Assembly: GCA_008729055.1 (NCBI GenBank)
Contig: SDUX01000004.1
Coordinates: 4,418,559-4,482,558 of the forward strand
DNA from: Pyropia haitanensis
Lineage: Eukaryota > Rhodophyta > Bangiophyceae > Bangiales > Bangiaceae
Length of the DNA: 64,000 nucleotides
Direction of reading: 5' to 3'
The notes beneath the pieces were generated by a model. The model saw only the letters and a program-made list of their open reading frames with translations. It made no database searches and had not been told where the DNA came from. Below are positions 1 through 9,919 of the stretch, piece after piece. The first letter of the stretch is position 1. Each line of letters begins with the position of its first letter. A program made the position numbers and the translations under genes.

Positions 1-247
1 GGTGGAGCGAGGCCCGGTGGGAAACGGCCGCCAGTCCCGGCCCGGGGACAACCGCCCGCCCCTCTGGACGGGGTGCGAAAAACGGCGCAACAAGATGACG
101 AAACAAAAGACGAGCAGAGAAAGCAGACGGAACTCTGCTCCGCTGCGTCCTTGCATGCGCAGCAGCACCCCGCGGCAAGCGCCCGACCGCCTCCCACCCT
201 TCCCAACGCTCGCTCCCCTCCGCTGCCTCCCGCCCTAGTCCGGGTGC
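1..247. other. Window edge, 3' flank of the P5C reductase gene
   Basis: This stretch lies downstream of the stop codon of the minus-strand P5C reductase gene. No conserved coding sequence, RNA gene or repeat was seen. It is probably 3' untranslated and spacer DNA. Confidence 0.5.
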
Positions 248-1081
248 CTACTCTTTCCTCGGTGGCGGCGGGGCCGCCATCTCCTTTGCCCGCCGCGTCG
301 CGGCAGACACGGCCCCAATGACCGCCGACCGCATGCCGCCCGCCTCGAGCGCCGCGCTCCCCGCAATGGTCGTCCCGCCCGGGCTCTCCACCCGGTTGCG
401 GAGCTCCGCCGGGTGCACGTCTGGCGCCTCGACGACCATCTTGGCCGAGCCGTACACCAGCTGCGCCGCCAGCCGGCGGGCGGTCGCGCGGGGCAGCCCG
501 TTGAGCACCCCCCCGTCGGCGAGCGCCTCGATAAACGTGTAGACAAAGGCCGGCCCCGACCCCGACAGGCCCGTCACCGCGTCGAGCTGCGCCTCGGGCA
601 CGTGCACGGCGACGCCAACGGCGGAGAAGAGGGTGGTGACGAGCGCCGCGTCGTCGTCGGCCGCGGCGGAGGCGGCGTCGAGCGAAAACGCCGCGGCGGT
701 GGCGCCGACGAGGCAGGGGGTGTTGGGCATGACCCGCGCCACGCGGGTGCCCGCCGGCACCGCCGCGCGGAGGGTGGCGAGCGTCACCCCCGCGGCGATG
801 CTGATGAGCAGCGTCGACGGGGCGGCGGCGAGGGCGGGCGTGAGCGACGCGAGCAGCGACGGCACCACGTCGGGCTTGACCGCCACAAAGACCGTCGACG
901 CGGAGCGGACCACCTCCGCGCCGTCGACGACGTGGACGCCCAGGCCGCGCATCACCTCCTGCCGGGGGGGGTACGGCTCGGAGACGTACACGTCCGACGC
1001 CTTGACGATGGACTTGGCGAGGAGGCCGCGGAGGATGGCCTCGGCCATCATGCCGCCGCCAAGAAAGCCCAAGCCCGACAT
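248..1081 (-). CDS. Pyrroline-5-carboxylate reductase
   Basis: The enzyme makes proline from pyrroline-5-carboxylate with NAD(P)H, the last step of proline synthesis. The 277-residue protein starts at MSGLGFLGGGMMAEAIL, which is the N-terminal dinucleotide-binding GxGxM element. Around residues 75-85 it has the VAVKPD strand typical of ProC. The C-terminal dimerisation domain carries TGLSGSGPAFVY followed by the family signature region ending in ESPGGTTIAGSAALE. Length matches the family (about 270). The ATG at 1081 was chosen because it sits directly before the Rossmann fold. The reading frame stays open upstream to 1543, but that part is Pro/Arg low complexity overlapping a tandem repeat and is unlikely to be translated. 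No targeting peptide is visible, so a cytosolic location is inferred. The gene is intronless, has no frameshift, and is divergent from NOP2. Confidence 0.93.
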   Translation of the reverse strand: MSGLGFLGGGMMAEAILRGLLAKSIVKASDVYVSEPYPPRQEVMRGLGVHVVDGAEVVRSASTVFVAVKPDVVPSLLASLTPALAAAPSTLLISIAAGVTLATLRAAVPAGTRVARVMPNTPCLVGATAAAFSLDAASAAADDDAALVTTLFSAVGVAVHVPEAQLDAVTGLSGSGPAFVYTFIEALADGGVLNGLPRATARRLAAQLVYGSAKMVVEAPDVHPAELRNRVESPGGTTIAGSAALEAGGMRSAVIGAVSAATRRAKEMAAPPPPRKE

Positions 1082-2087
1082 GGTGACGGCCGCCGGGGAG
1101 GGACGGGGGGGGGGGGTAGCGCGCTCCGACGACGCCGGGGAGCCGCGGGGCGGGCGCACCACAGACCACGACGGGCGCGGGCCGGGGGCGTGCACCGTCG
1201 GGGGTGGTGGGGCTGCCAGAGGAGGGGGGGGGGGGGGTAGGCGGGAGGGGTGGGAGGGGCGAGTCGAGGTCGCAGCACGTGCGATAGCGCCGCGGCGGCT
1301 GCGGCGCGGTCGTGGTGTACGACGACGCGGCGGCGCGGTGGTGGTGTATGACGACGCGGCGGCGCGGTCGTGGTGTATGACGACGCGGCGGCGCGGTGGT
1401 GGTGTATGACGACGCGGCGGGCGGTGATGGCGGCCCACATTGGCCCTGGGAGCTGGGGGAGGGAGGGGGGCTCTCGGATGTATCGCCTCGAATAGCAGGC
1501 GCCGTGTATTGAGCTGGTGATCCCCTTCCAGATGGTTTTCCAACCAATCGTCATGTTGAGTCGCGCAGAAAAGTGGGTCGATTGACCGCCTGTCGAAAGC
1601 CCCACAGGTCTATCATGAATGAAATATGAGGAAACAGACAGAATTTAGCCGTCAAATCACACAGACTTAACTTACATCCGTTCGATGGGATGTCCTCATT
1701 AGTGTAGTCGTCACACTTCACGTCAGGAGTTGAATCTGTCTGACCAATCCATTGTTTCTTTCAAGTCCCCTGATCTCTCAAAATTGCCGGCCGTTTCACG
1801 GTGGGAGCCGCCGGCGACGCCCCCGCGACGACGCAGCTTTGGGGGGGACTCCGGCTTGGGCCTCGACGCCACACTCTGCCGAGCGGCAACGACTGCTGCG
1901 TCTTGCGACCGCCAAGGTCTACGGTGCCGGCCTGCACCCCCGGTCAGCTGCCTACCCCCCCCGCAACGTGCCTGTTTTCCTGTCTTGTTTTGCTGTTCTC
2001 TGGCCCAGGGCCGGCTCGACAGTTCCCGTCCGTTCCCCCTCCCCTCCCACCACCTGCGTTGCGGTCCTCCCCCCCCGGCAGCCCCCC
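1082..2087. promoter_or_regulatory. Divergent promoter region between P5C reductase and NOP2
   Basis: This is a 1 kb head-to-head spacer. On the P5C reductase side it has G runs near 1107-1115 and 1221-1238, which are C runs on that gene's coding strand. Four tandem 29-bp units follow at 1303-1418. Between about 1590 and 1800 the base composition drops to near-balanced AT/GC, unusual for this window. C-rich tracts lie at 2030-2087 before the NOP2 ATG. No clear TATA box was found for either gene. Confidence 0.5.
1303..1418. repeat. 29-bp tandem repeat, four units
   Basis: Four contiguous units of exactly 29 bp begin at 1303, 1332, 1361 and 1390. Each starts GGCGCGGT and ends GACGACGCGGC. They differ only at two positions: the base after GGCGCGGT alternates C/G/C/G, and one C/T change lies in the middle of unit 1. 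The alternation suggests a dimeric 58-bp unit was duplicated. Confidence 0.95.
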
Positions 2088-4450
2088 ATGGGTGGTACCG
2101 GCCGCGCCCGCCGGAAGCAGCGCATCAAGGAACACGGGACAGGCCTGGAGCCGGTGGAGCAGCTCCAAGCCGGCGGCCCGCCGTCCAAGCCCAAGCGCGT
2201 TGTGCCGCCGCAGGGGGCGTCGGGGCTCAAGCGCCGCCGCCGGGGGCGGGGCGCCAAGGCACGCGCCGAGGATGGCGGCCGCGGCGCGACCGGCGGCGAC
2301 GATGGCGGCGGCGGCGGCGGCAGCGACGGTGGCGGCTCTGGGGGGGAGTGGGGGGAGGACATGAAGACCAAGCGGAAGAAGCTGATGGCCGTGCAGCCGC
2401 GCATTGACTTTGGGGGTGGGGGGGGGGGGGGGACGGTGGTGGCGGCGGCGGCCGGGGGAGGGGCGGGCGGCCGCCCAAAAAGGCCGCGCGTGGCCTGCTG
2501 GATGACAGTGACGGTGGGGAGGATGGGGGCGGGGACGCGGGCGCGCCCGCCGTTGGCCGCGCCTTTTCTGATGCCAACGCGTCGTGGCTGACTCCCAAGG
2601 GCGCGGCCAAGCCGTCCAAGGCGGCCAAGGCGGCCAAGGCGGCCAAGGGTGACAAGGCGGCCGCCAAGGCGGCCAAGCCGGCGGCGGCTGCGGCCAAGGC
2701 GGCTAAACCAGCGGCGGCTGCTGCCAAGGCTGCGCGCCGGCAGGCAGCAGAAGAGGTGGCCGACGACACGGACAGTGCCGACGACTCGGACAGTGCCAAT
2801 GAAGCGGACAGTGCCGAGGACGCGGACAGTGCCGACGGCGTCGACAGTGCGGACGACGCCGACAGCGCCGACGACGATGACGACGACGACGAAGGTGACC
2901 GCGGAGAGGACGACAGCAACGCCAGCAGCGACGAGGACGAGCTGCCCGTTGAGCGTGAGGCCCGCCTCCTGGCCGCCCGGTCGGCCATGGAGGCAGCCGA
3001 CGCGGATGCTGAACTCGCTGACGCTGCCGAGGATGGTGAGGAGGAAGCACCTTTCCGGCTCTCGCTCCGCGGCACTGGCGCTGGCGGCGACGCGGACCTC
3101 GACGGCGGCCTCCCACCGACGCGCGAGGCGCAGCTGGCGCGCATCCGCGGCATCCTGTCGGTGCTAGGCGACTTTGCTGCGCGCCGCGAGGCGGGTAAGA
3201 GCCGCTCAGACTACATGGACGCCCTGCGTGACACGCTGGCCGCCACCTTTGGCTACCTCCCCTCCCTGGCGGCCAAGCTCATGGACATCTTCCCCAAGAC
3301 GGAGGTGCTGTCGTTTATGGAGGCCCAAGAGGCCCCCCGCCCCGTGACACTGCGCACCAACAGCTTGCGGGTGCGGCGGCGGGAGTTGGCGGCCGCACTC
3401 ATCGCGCGGGGTGCCAACGTGGACGCGGTGCCGTGGTCCAAGGTCGCCCTCGTCGTGTACGAGTCGCCCGTTCCCCTCGGGGCCACCCCCGAGTACCTGG
3501 CAGGCCACTACATGCTGCAAGCCGCGTCCAGCCTCATGCCTATCATGGCACTGGCGCCGCAGGAGAAGGAGCACGTGCTCGACGTCGCCGCCGCGCCGGG
3601 TGGCAAGACCACCCACCTGTCCGCTGTCATGCGCAACACGGGAGTGCTGGTCACCAACGACGCCAAGCGGGAGCGGCTCAAGTCGCTGGTTGCCAACATC
3701 CACCGCCTGGGCGTGAAGAACGCGGTCGTCAGCCACTATGACGGGCGCTCGTTGCCGGCACTCTACGGGGCGTCCTTTGACCGCGTCCTCCTGGACGCGC
3801 CGTGCAGCGGCACGGGCATCATCTGCCACGACCCGTCGGTCAAGACGTCGCGCACGGACGCGGACATTGCGGCGAACGCGGTGCTCCAAAAGGAGCTCCT
3901 CCTCGCCGCGATTGACTGCTGCAACGCGGGCTCTCAGTCGGGGGGCGTCATCGTCTACTCGACGTGCTCGGTGATGGTGGAGGAGAACGAGGCGGTCGTT
4001 GCGTACGCGCTGCGCAAGCGGGCGGTCAAGGTGGTCGACGCGGGCCTGCCGTTTGGGGTGCCGGGCTTCACGCGCATGCGCGAGGCGCGCTTCCACCCGT
4101 CGCTCGCCAACACGCGGCGGTTCCTCCCGCACGTGCACAACCTGGACGGCTTTTTTGTGGCCAAGCTCCGCAAGGTCAGCAACGACACGCCCGTGCAGGC
4201 TGCAGCCAAGGCCCGCAAGGCCGCCAAGGCCAGGCAGCGCCGCCGGGCGGTGGCCGACGAAATTTCCGACGCGTCCACCGAGGAGGGTGACAGCGACGAC
4301 GACGACGACGACGGCAGCGACGGTGACGACGACGACGACGTGGGCGCGGCAGCCGAGGGGGTGGCGGACGAGGAGGGCAGCGGGTCGGACGCGGAGGCTT
4401 CGACCGACGAGTCGGGGGAGGGGTCGGAAGGGATGGAGGAGAGCGAGTGA
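2088..4450 (+). CDS. NOP2: NOP2-type 25S/28S rRNA cytosine-C5 methyltransferase (one frame change in a G run)
   Basis: This nucleolar enzyme methylates a cytosine in large-subunit rRNA and is needed for 60S assembly. The ATG at 2088 opens a basic N-terminus (MGGTGRARRKQRIKEHG, later KTKRKKLMAVQPRIDF). The frame then changes inside the G run at about 2412-2432. The downstream frame continues through LLDDSDGG, Lys/Ala repeats and an acidic Asp/Ser tract (2750-2950) into the RsmB/NOP catalytic domain. The SAM motif DVAAAPGGKTT lies at 3581-3613. The DAPCSGTG cysteine is at 3793-3816 and the second, catalytic YSTCS cysteine at 3956-3970. The acidic C-terminal tail (4255-4450) resembles nucleolar proteins. 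The catalytic core is intact and intronless. The frame change is either a homopolymer miscount or a very short intron. Confidence 0.93.
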
Positions 4451-6484
4451 CGGGAGGGGGTGGCGTGCGCGTGGCGGGGGGGGGGAGGGGCAGGCGAGGG
4501 GGGGGGCGGTGGAGGGTGGGTGGGCGGGGACCGCGCCCCCCGCTGGGGCGGTGCATGCTTGGGGTCCTGGCGCACGCCGGCGGCTCCAACCAGAAACACA
4601 AAAGCCATGAGCAACTGGCCGCCGGGAGCCCCCGCCATGCAGCAGCGAGAGACTCGAAACGGCGGCCGCCGCCGCCCGCTCCCCCCGCCCTGCGGCGGCG
4701 ACGGCGGCGGCCGCCGCCGCCGTGTGGTAACCGCCGCCGCCGCCGCGCGGCGGCGACGGCCGCCAGCGGCCGCGTCGGCCGCCGGACGGCGGCTGGCCGC
4801 CGGGCCGGCGGTCCACTCGGCTGCTCTGGGCCGTTGAGGGCGGCACAGTGGTGGCCGCCCGCCGTGCCGCGGCGGCCGCCGGCCGCCACCGCCCGGTGGC
4901 GCCGGCTGCGCGGCCGCCGCCACCGTCCGCGGCGCGTAGAAGAGAGAGCGACCCCCTCCACCTTTCTCTCTGGTCTCCACGGCACCCCGCACACGCGCAC
5001 GTCGAGGGTCTGGGCGTTTTTCGCGCGTGAGGAGCGGCGCGTGGCCGGCAGTGTCGGCTGTGGCGGCGGGATAAAAAGCTGGCCGAGCGCGGCAGGCCGT
5101 TGCGGGGGCGCCACTGCCCATTCTCCACATCACCACCCCGCAACCGAAGCGCGCTGGAGTACAGGGTGACCCCAGTCAGCCCTTTCGGGATTTTTTTTTT
5201 CCTTTTCTCCTCGAGTGACGCTGTCAAGCCCATAGCGGCGCTCCACACCTCATTCCTGTCCTGTCCGCAAGAACCGAAAAAGAGAAAGAAATGGTGCCAG
5301 AGTCGGTATGATAGGATGGATGGTTCAGCCCCGTGGTCCCCGCTGGCGCGTCTGTGCAGCGCGGAACGATTGGGAAAGGGGGATGGGGGGTGGGGGCGGG
5401 GGGGGCGTTGACCCGCCGCCGCGGCGGTTGTGACAACGGGCGGCCCAGCCGGTGCCTCTGCCCCCGGTCGACGTGCCCGCCCGGCTCACGCGTGCCGCCG
5501 GCGCGGAGACGACGTGGTCCTCTGGCGTGACACCCGCCGGCGGCGCCGCTGTACTGTACGCGCCGCCGCGTCACGGGGGCCTCATTCGCGTGTGGATTCT
5601 CCCTTTTGCGCCACGCGCGCGGCGCCTACGGGCACACCCTGCAGGTGACCAGCCGGTGCCTGGAAGAGGGGCACGCCCGTCATAGGCACGCAAGTGGGCC
5701 GTGCAGTTGGCGGCACGCGCGGCCTGCCAGTGGCTGCGCCGCGCGTCCTGCACCTCGTCCCTTCCCTGCTGTCGCCCTTTTTCATCCCGGCTGTCGCCCT
5801 CTTTCATCCCGCTAGCAGTGCTTCCTTTTGTGCAAGGAGCTCTGGTGTACACCTCTGCCCAGGTACAGAACATGGTGGATGCCGGGCGGCGGTGCAGTCG
5901 CCGCCGGCTCGCGCGGCACAGGAGCGTGCCGCGTGGTGTCCGCGTCCAGCGTGGGCGTAATTCGTGCCTGCCACTGTCAGGCGTTCCACGTGGCTTGGCA
6001 TCTCGCCACGTTCATCCAGTCAGCGGTGGCCGTCGCGGATCGGGGGAGCACGGCTCACAGCAGCGTGCGGGGCCTCGTGCGCGCGCGTCTGCCGGACGGA
6101 TATGGGTCTGGGTGAGCCGGAGGGGGGGAGACGGCGCATGGCGCCCCCATGGTGCACCTGCTGGGGCAGCTACCGCATTGTTTTGCGGACGCCAGGGGAG
6201 AGGGGCGATCCCTGCTGTGTCGCCGGCACCCCAGACGGTATCACGGTGGACAAGGCAGCGACGTCGCCCACAGGAGCGGCACCCGGTTGACGGCGTCTAT
6301 ATAGTCGGTGCCTCGACCGTTCTTCGGGCCTCCCAGCAGCAGCCCACCTCACCACACCCCCAACCAGACACACGCCACTCCACAGCACATCTTCCCTCTC
6401 GCTTGGCCCCTCCGTGCGCCGCCCACCCGCCTCTTCACCCTCACTCACCGACCGTGTGCCGCAGTTCCCCCCTCGCAGATCCTC
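4451..6484. other. Spacer between NOP2 and carbonic anhydrase
   Basis: No conserved protein was recognised in 2 kb. At 4655-4925 there is a strongly self-complementary GGC/GCC block. A TATA-like ATAAAAAG lies at 5071-5078 without a recognisable gene after it. The end of the region holds the carbonic anhydrase promoter and its pyrimidine-rich leader. Open frames at 5700-6585 are arginine-rich and show no family resemblance, so they are not called. Confidence 0.4.
6298..6304 (+). promoter_or_regulatory. TATA box of the carbonic anhydrase gene
   Basis: TATATAG lies 181-187 bp upstream of the ATG at 6485, in a GC-rich setting where such a word is rare. The region from about 6330 to 6480 is C- and A-rich and looks like a leader. 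The role is inferred from sequence and position only. Confidence 0.6.
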
Positions 6485-7813
6485 ATGGGCATTCCCCACA
6501 CCGTCGCCGCCGCGGCGGCCCTGCTGGCCACCGCCGCTACCACCGTTGCCGCCGCGCATCTCGACGCCCCGTGGTCTTACGCTAGCGGCCCGACCGGTCC
6601 CGCTCACTGGGGCGAGCTCAAGCCCGCCAGCGAGTACTCGGGCTGTGCGGTGGGCGTGCCACACCAGAGCCCGATCAACGTGCCCGCCAAGGCGCTGCGG
6701 GCGGCGTCGGGGCGGTCGTCGTTGGGCGACGCGACCGCCCTCCACGGCACCCGCCTGACGTTGGAGCCGTCCGCGCATAGCGTTCACTTTGAATGCCCAG
6801 AGGCCACGGAGGGCCGTCACCACGGCCATCGCTGCGGGGTGACCCACTGGGATGGCCGTGAGTTTCATCTGAGCAATGTCCACGTACGTTAGGCGCTTGA
6901 GACGGGGTTGGACAAGGTGGTTGGTTTTGAGATCACTTACTGTGTGCTCTTGTCTTGACGCCTCTTTCGTGATGTGTCGTATTGGCACCACTGTCGCGCA
7001 GAATCGTGGCTTTGTGGCTGCAGGTCGCATCACAGCAACTCGGTCAGATAGAGATACTAACCGCTCCTGTTGGTGGGCACCGCGGATGTATCGCCTCCTT
7101 GGTCATTGCGGACCTTTCACTTTGTCGCGCGGTGTGTTGGGGTATTGACATAGTTCCATGAGACGTCTGAGCACACCTGGGGTAACCGTGCCACCCGTCC
7201 GCTGGCCGAGATGCACCTGGAGCACGCGGCCGCCGACGGCGGACCAGGGCTGGTAGTAGCAGTGCCCCTGCACGACCGCTCGCTTCCTGTGATGGGCTGG
7301 AAGTTGCACTCCAAACGCGGCAGCGACAGCGACAGCGGTAGCGACAGTGACAGCGACAGCGAGAGTGACAGCGACGACGACAATATCAACGTAGACGAAG
7401 AGGCGTCACGGTTGGCGTTGGCAGACGCCGTGGCCAAGCTGGTACGGACGGGCCACCACAATGGCCACGGGCAGCGCGGGCACAACCGCGTCCTCGAGCG
7501 GTTTGTCGCCGCCTCTGAGGCGGGCCACGGCGCGACGGTCAAGGTCAACCCCAAGGCGTGGAAGGCGCTCATGGACGCGCACGCCGGCTACTGCGCATAC
7601 ACGGGAAGCACGACGACACCCAGCTGCGTGGCCGGCATCACGTGGCTCGTGTCCACCACGCCGACGCGCATCTCCGCGGCGCAGGCGGCGCGGCTGCTGT
7701 CGGCCAACTCGCCGGGGTCGCCGACCACCGCCCGGCCGGTGCAGCCGCTGCAAAAGCGGCGGGTGGTGTGCTCGCGGGGGCGCCCGCCGGCGAGGGCGGG
7801 GCACCTGCACTGA
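6485..7813 (+). CDS. Secreted alpha-type carbonic anhydrase, two exons
   Basis: It interconverts CO2 and bicarbonate using zinc, probably outside the plasma membrane for inorganic-carbon supply. Exons are 6485-6883 and 7154-7813 (352 residues). The intron starts GTACGT, ends ATAG and falls between codons. Residues 1-23 form an Ala-rich signal peptide. The hallmark HQSPINV is at about residues 59-65. The three zinc histidines are H133 (end of exon 1), H135 (exon 2, FHETSEHT) and H154 (AEMHLEH). The TGSTTTPSC element and RPVQPL near the end are typical of the fold. Between the AVPLHDRSLPVMG strand and the next helix lies an acidic insert of about 30 residues (roughly 189-217), nearly all Ser/Asp/Glu, which ordinary members lack. 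The splice was chosen because it restores the His-x-His pair. Confidence 0.93.
6884..7153 (+). other. Intron of the carbonic anhydrase gene
   Basis: 270-bp GT-AG intron, phase 0, with donor GTACGT and acceptor GACATAG. It is clearly less GC-rich than the flanking exons. It separates the first two zinc-binding histidine codons. Confidence 0.85.
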
Positions 7814-8320
7814 TCGGCCGCGGCAGGCCGGCCGGTGGCGAGCCGCGGCGGCGGTTCGTCGCGGCGCACGAGGGACGCGGTGCGCCAACTGGACTTGACT
7901 GTTAACTGACCAACTTGGGTGCCAGTTCGGGTGGTAGTGTGCTCGGTAAAACTGCAGAGGCGGTGATAGTTTCCGTCGTTGACCCTCCGCGGCATGGTCA
8001 AGGACACAAGGATGGCCAGCGCATGTGCCGGCCATGGTGGGCCCACCGCCCTCACCTTCCGCCCACACGGATCGACATCCGGTCAGCAGCACGAGGAGGC
8101 AAAAAACGAAGAAAACGCACCCGCAGCCGCGCAGGCGCGGGCCGACGTGGCGAGAGAGCGGCCACGGAAAGAAAAATCACGACAAGACAGGGCGCACCGC
8201 GCCGCCGCGACCGACACACCCCCCCACCCCCCCCCCCCAAAAAAAACGTGCAACACGAAAAAAAAAAAAAAAACACACACAAAAAAAACCAAAACACCAA
8301 ACGGGCACCCCGGCCGCCGC
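7814..8320. other. Convergent 3' spacer with A and C runs
   Basis: The stretch lies between the carbonic anhydrase stop and the low-complexity minus-strand region. It holds a C run at about 8220-8238 and A-rich runs at 8240-8290. Nothing conserved is coded. It is probably the 3' ends of two convergent transcripts. Confidence 0.4.
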
Positions 8321-9342
8321 TCAAAAGTCGAGCATCCCGTCCACGCTGACGCTCCGCCCGTGCGCGCCGCCGCCGCCGCCGCCGACGGCGCCCATCGCCT
8401 TGCCGGCGGCACCCCCCCGGCGGCGGCACCCCCCCCCCACCGCCGCCGCCGCCGCCGCCACCGCCACGCCCACCGCCGCGGCCGCCGTCCCGGTGCGTGC
8501 CGCCACCGCCGCCCCCCCGCCCCGTCCCGGCCGCCACGCCCGGGCCGCGCGGCGGCCGCGGCGCGCCGCCGCCGCCGCCGTCCTGGCCGGCGCCACCGCC
8601 GCCGCCGCCGCCGCCACCGCCAGTGCCACGCCCACCGCCGTGGCCGCCGCCGTGGCCGCCGGTACCACCCCCACCGCCACGGGCGGCACCCCCACCATCC
8701 CCACCCCCACCGCCGGCCGCTGCGGCGGCGGCGGCCGCCGCCGCCGCAGCCAGGCCGTGGCCGCCGCCACCACTCCCACCAGCGCCTGTCGCGGCGAGCA
8801 GATCCCCCCCTCCCCCCCCGCCCCCACCCCCCCCGCCCCTCCCACGGGGGACGGTGGCGGCGGCGGCAGCGGCAGCGGCGGCGCCGGGTGCGGGTCGTGG
8901 GGGCTCAGGTGCAGCAGCGCGTCGGGCGAGCTCTTCATCCGCGTATGCCGGATCCGCGCCGGCGACCGCGCCGGCATCGCCGCGGCGGTCGCCGCCGCCG
9001 CGGCCGCCACGGTCGGCGGCGCCGCGGGTCGCGTCGTCGCCGCCGCCGCCGCCGCCGCCACCACCACACCGCCGGCCGCCAGGGTCACGGCGGCGGCGGC
9101 ACCACCGCCGTCGGCACCCCCCCCGCGGCGGCGTCGGCGGCGCCCGCCGCGGCGTCCGCCGCGGCCGGCAGCGCAAAGCGGATGGAGCGGACGCCCCGCG
9201 GCCGCCCCGCGGCGGTCGCCTTGCGCGCCAGCGCCGCGGCGAGCCGCGACTGGGCCGCCGCGACGGCCGTGCCGAGCGGGCCCGCCGCCGTCGCCGCCGC
9301 CGCGCGCAGCGCCGCGACCGCGTCGGCGAGGGCGGCCGGCAC

Positions 9343-9386
<44 letters not shown>

Positions 9387-9679
9387 CCGCCGCCGCCGTC
9401 GCCGCCGCCGGCCCGTCCCGGTCGCCGTCATCCGTGGTAGCGGCGGCGGCGGCGGTGGCGGCGGCGGCGGTGCCGCCGGCGGCCGCCCCCACCGCCGGCG
9501 GGTAGGCCGCGCGCAGGGCGGCAATGGCGGCGACGCGCGCCGCGACGCGCGGCAGCGCGTCGGCGAGCACCCCCACCGCGCGGGCGTGGGCGGCGGCGGC
9601 GGCGGCGAGCGCCGCCGGCGCCGCCGCCGGCGTCGTGGTTGTCAGCGTCAGCGTGCGGCGGAGCGCGGCGCGCGTCGCG

Positions 9680-9717
<38 letters not shown>

Positions 9718-9887
9718 GTCGGCGGCGGCCGCGTCGGTCGCCGCCGTCACCGCCGCGTCGGTCGCGGCGGCCGCCGCCGCCGCACGGGCGGCCAGCGGCG
9801 GCAGCAGCAGCGCAGAGAGGCGGCGGGGAAACGCCGCGACCGCGTCGGCAGCGGCGGCGTCGTCGCGCTCCCCGCCGCCACCGCCGC

Positions 9888-9919
<32 letters not shown>

